DNA of 64,000 nt from the NCBI GenBank assembly GCA_009775365.1, contig VSPM01000004.1, positions 1 to 64,000 on the forward strand. The letters are read 5' to 3'. Origin of the DNA: Muribaculaceae bacterium (GTDB taxonomy: Bacteria; Bacteroidota; Bacteroidia; Bacteroidales; Muribaculaceae). The notes below the pieces were generated by a model. The model was given only the letters and a program-made list of their open reading frames with translations. It was not told the DNA's origin and searched no databases. The first letter of the stretch is position 1. Each line of letters starts with the position of its first letter. The translations under genes were made by a program, and so were the position numbers. Positions 60,193 through 64,000 of this stretch are shown here, piece after piece.

Positions 60193-60463
60193 TTCTTACC
60201 CTTTGTTTCAGTATTGCCGACGGTTTGAATGTGACCACAATCTTGGGAGGAACGAGCAGGCGTTTCCCGGATGCAGGGTGCAGCGCCACCCTTTCCAGGC
60301 GTTTTCGCGGCTCGAATGTGCCAAACGCCGGCAACGCCACGCTGTCCAATTCCGCACAACTGTCGCCCACAATCTTTGTAAGCCCATCCATCATAGAGTT
60401 TACAGTGTCGAGCGAAACATCAAGGCGTTTTGACAATATATCTGTAAGTGTCTTATTATCCAT
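60182..60463 (-). CDS. HU/IHF-family DNA-binding protein
   Basis: A 93-residue protein with the HU fold: MDNKTLTDILSKRLDV, GDSCAELDSVALPAFGTFEPRKR in the middle, and PKIVVTFKPSAILKQRV at the end, where the beta-arm region carries HPASGKRLLVPP. The start is the ATG at 60463; the earlier TTG is unlikely. It is the first gene of a two-gene operon with the membrane HU-LysM protein and overlaps it by 11 bp. A promoter-like TAATTTTG (60494-60487, minus) sits just upstream. Its likely role is as a dimer partner of the fused HU domain, which is inference. Confidence 0.88.
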   Translation of the reverse strand: MDNKTLTDILSKRLDVSLDTVNSMMDGLTKIVGDSCAELDSVALPAFGTFEPRKRLERVALHPASGKRLLVPPKIVVTFKPSAILKQRVRNGE

Positions 60464-60486
60464 CTTTATTATTCTGCGAATTTCAA

Positions 60487-60494
60487 CAAAATTA
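60487..60494 (-). promoter_or_regulatory. Probable -7 element for the HU operon
   Basis: CAAAATTA on the plus strand is TAATTTTG on the minus strand, 24 nt before the ATG at 60463. A second possible element (CAAAAATA, 60497-60504) overlaps the same region. No -33 TTTG at the right spacing. Confidence 0.45.
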
Positions 60495-60559
60495 CTCAAA
60501 AATATTCACATTTCACCCCGCATAAAAACTTTTTTTACCTCCATTTTAAACTATTTGCC

Positions 60560-60567
60560 TAAATTTG
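60560..60567 (+). promoter_or_regulatory. Probable -7 element for the TraB/GumN-family gene
   Basis: TAAATTTG lies 55 nt before the start at 60623 in the divergent region with the HU operon. -33 is not clear. Confidence 0.45.
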
Positions 60568-60622
60568 CAGTCTAACGCTTGTGAATAACATCTAATTTCA
60601 AACCTATAACTGATTCTTAATA

Positions 60623-61507
60623 ATGAATTTTAAGATTAAAACCTCTCTCGCATCGCTTGCGCTTATTGTTTCTATTCCCGCATCTGCGCAAGTGTTATAC
60701 AAAGTGGAAGGAAACGGGCTGAAGAATCCGTCATACATATTCGGCACACATCATCTCGCCCCCATCTCCGTAATTGAAGAGTTCGGCGCAACCGGCCCTT
60801 TCAATGAGTCGCAGCAAGTGGTGGGAGAAATCGACATGACACAGGACCAGATGTCGATTGGCATGGCCATGCAGCCCCACATGATGGCGCCGGCCGACAG
60901 CACGCTCTCAAAAGTGATCTCGCCTGAGGATTATGTCGTGATCAATGAAGAGTTCAAGAAATGGAGCCCGATGCCGGGCATGGATCTCTCAATGCTCGAA
61001 GCGATGAAACCCATGGCAGTGACCACTATAGTGGCAACGGGCATGGCTGCATCATGCATGCCCGATTTCAATCCGGCTGAGCAGCTCGACACTTATTTCC
61101 AGATACAAGGCAAAACCGCCGGAAAGAGCATAGTGCCTCTCGAAACCGTGGAACACCAGGCCACTGTGCTATTCGACACCACTCCCATATCTTTCCAGGC
61201 CGACGCTCTTGTCGAAATGCTTAAAGACAGCGGCAAGGCAATTCAGTCAACAAAAGACCTCACCGAAGCCTATATGGCACAAGACCTCGGCAAAATGCTC
61301 CAGCTCAGCGAAAAGGATGACGAGCATCCTGAATTCATGATTGCGCTTCTTGACCGACGCAATGCCGACTGGCTGACAAAACTCCCTACTATAATGAACG
61401 AAGCCACCTCTTTCATTGCAGTTGGCGCGCTGCACCTTGCCGGCGACAAAGGCATAATCGAAGGGCTGCGCAAACTCGGATACACCGTAACCGCAGTGAA
61501 CAAATAA
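60623..61507 (+). CDS. TraB/GumN family (Tiki-like) exported protein
   Basis: A 294-residue exported protein with a signal peptide (1-22, cleaved after ASAQ). It has the family GxxH motif in SYIFGTHHLAPISVI at about residue 39 and the second conserved site FIAVGALHLAGDKGI near the C-terminus; these carry the histidines and glutamates of this metalloprotease-like fold, related to eukaryotic Tiki. A middle ETVEHQATVLFDT segment is also typical. Proteolytic activity is plausible but unproven for bacterial members. It is monocistronic. Confidence 0.88.
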   Translation: MNFKIKTSLASLALIVSIPASAQVLYKVEGNGLKNPSYIFGTHHLAPISVIEEFGATGPFNESQQVVGEIDMTQDQMSIGMAMQPHMMAPADSTLSKVISPEDYVVINEEFKKWSPMPGMDLSMLEAMKPMAVTTIVATGMAASCMPDFNPAEQLDTYFQIQGKTAGKSIVPLETVEHQATVLFDTTPISFQADALVEMLKDSGKAIQSTKDLTEAYMAQDLGKMLQLSEKDDEHPEFMIALLDRRNADWLTKLPTIMNEATSFIAVGALHLAGDKGIIEGLRKLGYTVTAVNK

Positions 61508-61542
61508 CCGCAATCCCACTTCTCCCTGCCAATCTTATGAAC

Positions 61543-61589
61543 TGCGCCATGCTGTCAACAGGCATCACAGCCAAATACAGCATGGCGCA
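61543..61589 (+). terminator. Hairpin after the TraB/GumN-family gene
   Basis: Arms 61543-61555 and 61577-61589 (TGCGCCATGCTGT / ACAGCATGGCGCA) are perfect 13-bp reverse complements with a 21-nt loop. ATTTTAT follows. The rest of the 327-nt gap before tnaA is AT-rich and contains the tnaA promoter. Confidence 0.6.
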
Positions 61590-61760
61590 AATCATTTTAT
61601 GTCGCAGCCTCCCCAAAAGCAAGCAGCAATTCTTCACAAATAAATTTCGGGCACGCACAATTAAGTTACCATAAAAGCTACAACTAAATTACAAGAAAAA
61701 GCCCAATTAAGTTTCTGAAAAGTTTCTGCATTAATTTAATCAAATAATTTTATAATATTT

Positions 61761-61792
61761 TTTGCATACTCCAAATTTTAGTGTTAACTTTG
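61761..61792 (+). promoter_or_regulatory. tnaA promoter
   Basis: -33 TTTG (61761-61764) and -7 TAACTTTG (61785-61792) with 20-bp spacing fit the consensus exactly. The leader is only about 35 nt, too short for an E. coli-type TnaC leader peptide. Confidence 0.75.
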
Positions 61793-61834
61793 AGCCATTA
61801 ATAAAAAAACGCTAACCTCTAATACAAACAGATC

Positions 61835-63211
61835 ATGGAAATTCCATTCGCAGAATCATGGAAAATCAAGATGGTTGAACCCATCAGAAAAAGCACTCGC
61901 GAAGAACGCGAGCAATGGCTTAAAGAAGCTCATTACAACGTATTCATGCTCAAATCCGACCATGTTTACATCGACTGCCTTACCGACTCGGGAACAGGCG
62001 CCATGAGCGACCGCCAGTGGGCTGCTATGATGACCGGCGACGAGTCTTATGCCGGCGCTCGCTCTTTCTATGAACTCAAAGACACTATCACTAAAATCAC
62101 AGGCTTCGAGTACGTAATCCCCACTCACCAGGGCCGCGCAGCTGAAAACGTGCTCTTCTCTCACCTTGTGAAAGATGGCGACCGTGTGCCGGGCAACTCT
62201 CATTTCGACACCACCAAGGGCCACATCGAAAGCCGCAAGGCTTTTGCTATCGACTGCACTGTTGACGAAGCTAAAAACACTCAGCTTGAAGTGCCTTTCA
62301 AGGGCAACGTAGACCTCAACAAGCTCGAAGCCGAACTCGCTGAACATGCAGACAAGATTCCTTTCATTATAGTGACTATCACCAACAACACCGCCGGCGG
62401 TCAGCCTGTATCGATGGAGAACCTCCGTGGCGTAAGAAAAATCGCCGACAAATACAACAAGCGCGTGGTGTTTGACTCTGCTCGTTTTGCCGAGAACGCA
62501 TACTTCATCAAGATGCGCGAACCGGAATTCAAAGACGCTACAATCAAAGAGATCTGCCGCGAAATGTTCTCGCTCGCCGACGGCATGACCATGTCTTCAA
62601 AGAAAGACGGTCTCGTCAACATGGGTGGCTTTATCGCAACTCGCTGGGAAGATTGGTATGAAGGCGCAAAGAAATATTGCATCCCCTTCGAAGGCTTCCT
62701 CACTTATGGCGGCATGAACGGTCGCGACATGGCCGCTCTCGCTGTAGGTCTTGACGAAAACACTGAGTTCGACATGCTTCAGACTCGCATCAAGCAGGTT
62801 GAGTATCTCGCCGCCAAACTCGACGAATACGGCATTCCTTATCAGCGCCCCGTGGGTGGTCACGCGCTCTTCATCGACGCTGACAAAGTGCTCGACCGCG
62901 TTCCGAAAGAGGAATTTCCTGCACAGACTCTCACTATCGAGCTCTATCGCGAAGCCGGCGTGCGTGGATGCGAAATTGGCTACATCCTCGCCGACCGCGA
63001 TCCCGTGACTCGTGAAAACCGTTTCGGCGGAAATGACTTCCTCCGTCTTTGCATCTGCCGCCGCACATACACCAACAACCATATGGACGTGATCGCTGCC
63101 GCTCTCAAGAACGTTTACGACCGTCGTCACGAAATCACCCGCGGTGTGAAGATTGTTTGGGAAACTGAACTCATGCGCCACTTCACAGTTCAGCTCGAAC
63201 CTCTCGGTTAA
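61835..63211 (+). CDS. tnaA: Tryptophanase
   Basis: A 458-residue PLP enzyme that breaks tryptophan into indole, pyruvate and ammonia. It contains LTDSGTGAMSDRQWAAMMTGDESY in the N-terminal half (written in part: DSGTGAMSDRQWAAMM), TITNNTAGGQPVSM, VVFDSARFAENAYFI and the PLP lysine in GMTMSSKKDGLVNMGG. The C-terminal histidine (His449 in MRHFTVQLEPL) is the residue typical for tryptophanase, in place of the Phe found in tyrosine phenol-lyase. No tnaB permease or tnaC leader is linked. Codon use suggests high expression. Indole production by the host is a reasonable prediction. Confidence 0.95.
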   Translation: MEIPFAESWKIKMVEPIRKSTREEREQWLKEAHYNVFMLKSDHVYIDCLTDSGTGAMSDRQWAAMMTGDESYAGARSFYELKDTITKITGFEYVIPTHQGRAAENVLFSHLVKDGDRVPGNSHFDTTKGHIESRKAFAIDCTVDEAKNTQLEVPFKGNVDLNKLEAELAEHADKIPFIIVTITNNTAGGQPVSMENLRGVRKIADKYNKRVVFDSARFAENAYFIKMREPEFKDATIKEICREMFSLADGMTMSSKKDGLVNMGGFIATRWEDWYEGAKKYCIPFEGFLTYGGMNGRDMAALAVGLDENTEFDMLQTRIKQVEYLAAKLDEYGIPYQRPVGGHALFIDADKVLDRVPKEEFPAQTLTIELYREAGVRGCEIGYILADRDPVTRENRFGGNDFLRLCICRRTYTNNHMDVIAAALKNVYDRRHEITRGVKIVWETELMRHFTVQLEPLG

Positions 63212-63260
63212 TTACAAGACTGTTCCCCCTGCGGGAATAACTCTTCAGGCACATTTTCAT

Positions 63261-63300
63261 AAAAAATACTCCGGAACCAATCGTCCCCGGAGTATTTTTT
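63261..63300. terminator. Bidirectional terminator between tnaA and the mechanosensitive channel gene
   Basis: Arms 63261-63274 and 63287-63300 (AAAAAATACTCCGG / CCGGAGTATTTTTT) form a 14-bp stem with a 12-nt loop; A and T runs at both ends suit both strands. Confidence 0.85.
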
Positions 63301-63320
63301 TATTGAGCGACTCAGAATTC

Positions 63321-64000
63321 TCACTTCGCAGGAGTGGCAGGAGTGGCCGGCGACGCAGTATGGGCCGAGGCATGGGCGCCACTTGCCGGCGGGTCCGGAG
63401 CAACCGGGTCTCCCCCTTTTCCGGAAGGCTCCATAGCCGACGGTTGCGGAAACTCGGACACGGGCATTGGGCTGCAAGGATTTTCGGGGCTGCCTGCGGC
63501 ATTGAAGAATGGATAAGGCATGCCGAAAACGACATCCGGATTCTTGCCCGGGCAAATAAAGCCGTCGATAATAGTGTCTCTGCCCGAAGGGCTCTCATAT
63601 GTGTATAGCCTGAATTCATGAAGCATCACTGCTATATGCTCAAACACTGAAGCCATTATAGCCTCATAGTTTGTCCAGTTGGAAGTAGATGTGAAGCAAT
63701 ACACTTGCAACGGGATTCCCGAAGGAGTCTGAGGCAGAGTTGTGACAAAACAGGTATTGCCGTCGCCGGTGCTCGCTATGTCGGGATTTGAATCGAGATA
63801 CAGTTTTAAATACGCCCTGAAGACACCGAGATTAGTGTCGATTGTGCCGTCGACAAGACCATCGGGATTTCCGGCGTTATGCTCTTTGCCCGCACGTTTT
63901 TGCTCTATCTTCTTCTCTATCCAATCTTTTAGCAGAGGGATTTTGGCAAACCTCTCAAGAAGCGCATCGTCACATGGCACTATGCTGTCGGCATCAATCA
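63321..64000 (-). CDS. C-terminal part of an MscS/YbdG-like mechanosensitive channel
   Basis: A partial gene; the frame is open to the right window edge and the N-terminal membrane domain lies outside. The visible 226 residues include IDADSIVPCDDALLERFAKI, LKDWIEKKIEQKRAG, TNLGVFRAYLKLYLDSNPDI, QTPSGIPLQVYCFTSTSNWTNYEAIMASVFEHI (in parts: SGIPLQVYCFTSTSNW, YEAIMASVFEHI), the cytosolic signature of YbdG-type MscS channels. The last 60 residues are Pro/Ala/Ser-rich (PVAPDPPASGAHASAHTASP) and probably disordered, a feature not usual in the family. Likely acts in osmotic adaptation. Confidence 0.88.
   Translation of the reverse strand, partial: IDADSIVPCDDALLERFAKIPLLKDWIEKKIEQKRAGKEHNAGNPDGLVDGTIDTNLGVFRAYLKLYLDSNPDIASTGDGNTCFVTTLPQTPSGIPLQVYCFTSTSNWTNYEAIMASVFEHIAVMLHEFRLYTYESPSGRDTIIDGFICPGKNPDVVFGMPYPFFNAAGSPENPCSPMPVSEFPQPSAMEPSGKGGDPVAPDPPASGAHASAHTASPATPATPAK

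Noticed and set aside
61793..61834. TnaC-type leader peptide before tnaA
   Set aside because: The sequence from the predicted transcription start to the ATG is only about 35 nt and contains no ORF with the needed Trp codon.

Overview
This 64 kb window looks like a chromosomal segment of a gut Bacteroidota in the order Bacteroidales. A Muribaculaceae-like origin is my best guess from overall protein character, not something the sequence proves. Support for Bacteroidales: many genes are preceded by the -7 element TAnnTTTG, several with a TTTG or TTG -33 element 19-20 bp upstream; Shine-Dalgarno sequences are weak; and the gene content is typical (complete Bat/MoxR operon, PPi-type phosphofructokinase, CarboxypepD-plug TonB receptors, DUF4827 lipoprotein, HU-LysM protein, tryptophanase). 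There is no phage, insertion sequence, CRISPR array or rRNA. One tRNA gene (Cys, anticodon GCA) is present. Most of the window is core genome.

Layout: (1) 1-4.0 kb: the end of an unidentified gene, then a lipoprotein prolyl oligopeptidase behind a long leader that folds into a three-way junction, then a predicted outer-membrane protein. (2) 4.1-6.6 kb: lysC-lysA for lysine/diaminopimelate metabolism. (3) 6.6-9.3 kb: a nested inverted repeat and a secreted family 3 glycoside hydrolase. (4) 9.4-13.5 kb: mutS2, a universal stress protein with an extra N-terminal domain, and a small HTH protein. (5) 13.6-23.2 kb: a nine-gene minus-strand operon reading MoxR, DUF58, a BatD/DUF4381-like membrane protein, BatA, BatB, BatC, a short BatD paralogue, BatD, BatE. 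Most neighbours overlap or are closely spaced, as expected for one envelope-associated AAA+/vWA complex. (6) 23.3-31.5 kb: minus-strand housekeeping genes, namely a DHH phosphoesterase, DUF4827 lipoprotein, glmM, sppA, lpxK, punA and thiL. (7) 31.6-36.3 kb: plus-strand mazG, topB, a small Cys-rich membrane protein, a YciO/YrdC-family gene and mdh. (8) 36.6-42.4 kb: accessory secreted proteins, three of them ending in sorting-domain-like tails. (9) 42.4-50 kb: an MFS transporter, a TonB-dependent receptor with its partner lipoprotein, and a thioredoxin lipoprotein. (10) 50-55 kb: PPi-phosphofructokinase, then kdsB, a UPF0104 membrane protein and a glycosyltransferase in one operon. (11) 55.2-57.9 kb: a TonB receptor followed by a secreted Cys-rich HMA protein, probably a metal-handling pair. 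(12) 58-64 kb: an unknown small protein, a tiny ORF with a signal-peptide-like sequence, tRNA-Cys, a two-gene HU operon whose second product joins an HU domain to a membrane segment and a periplasmic LysM domain, a TraB/GumN-family protein, tnaA, and the C-terminal part of a YbdG-like mechanosensitive channel.

The items I would look at first are the HU-membrane-LysM fusion and its co-transcribed HU partner, the structured leader of the prolyl oligopeptidase, the three clustered secreted proteins with shared C-terminal tails, the TonB receptor/HMA pair, and the tiny promoter-driven ORF at 58.6 kb. All functional statements come from motif reading by eye, without database searches.
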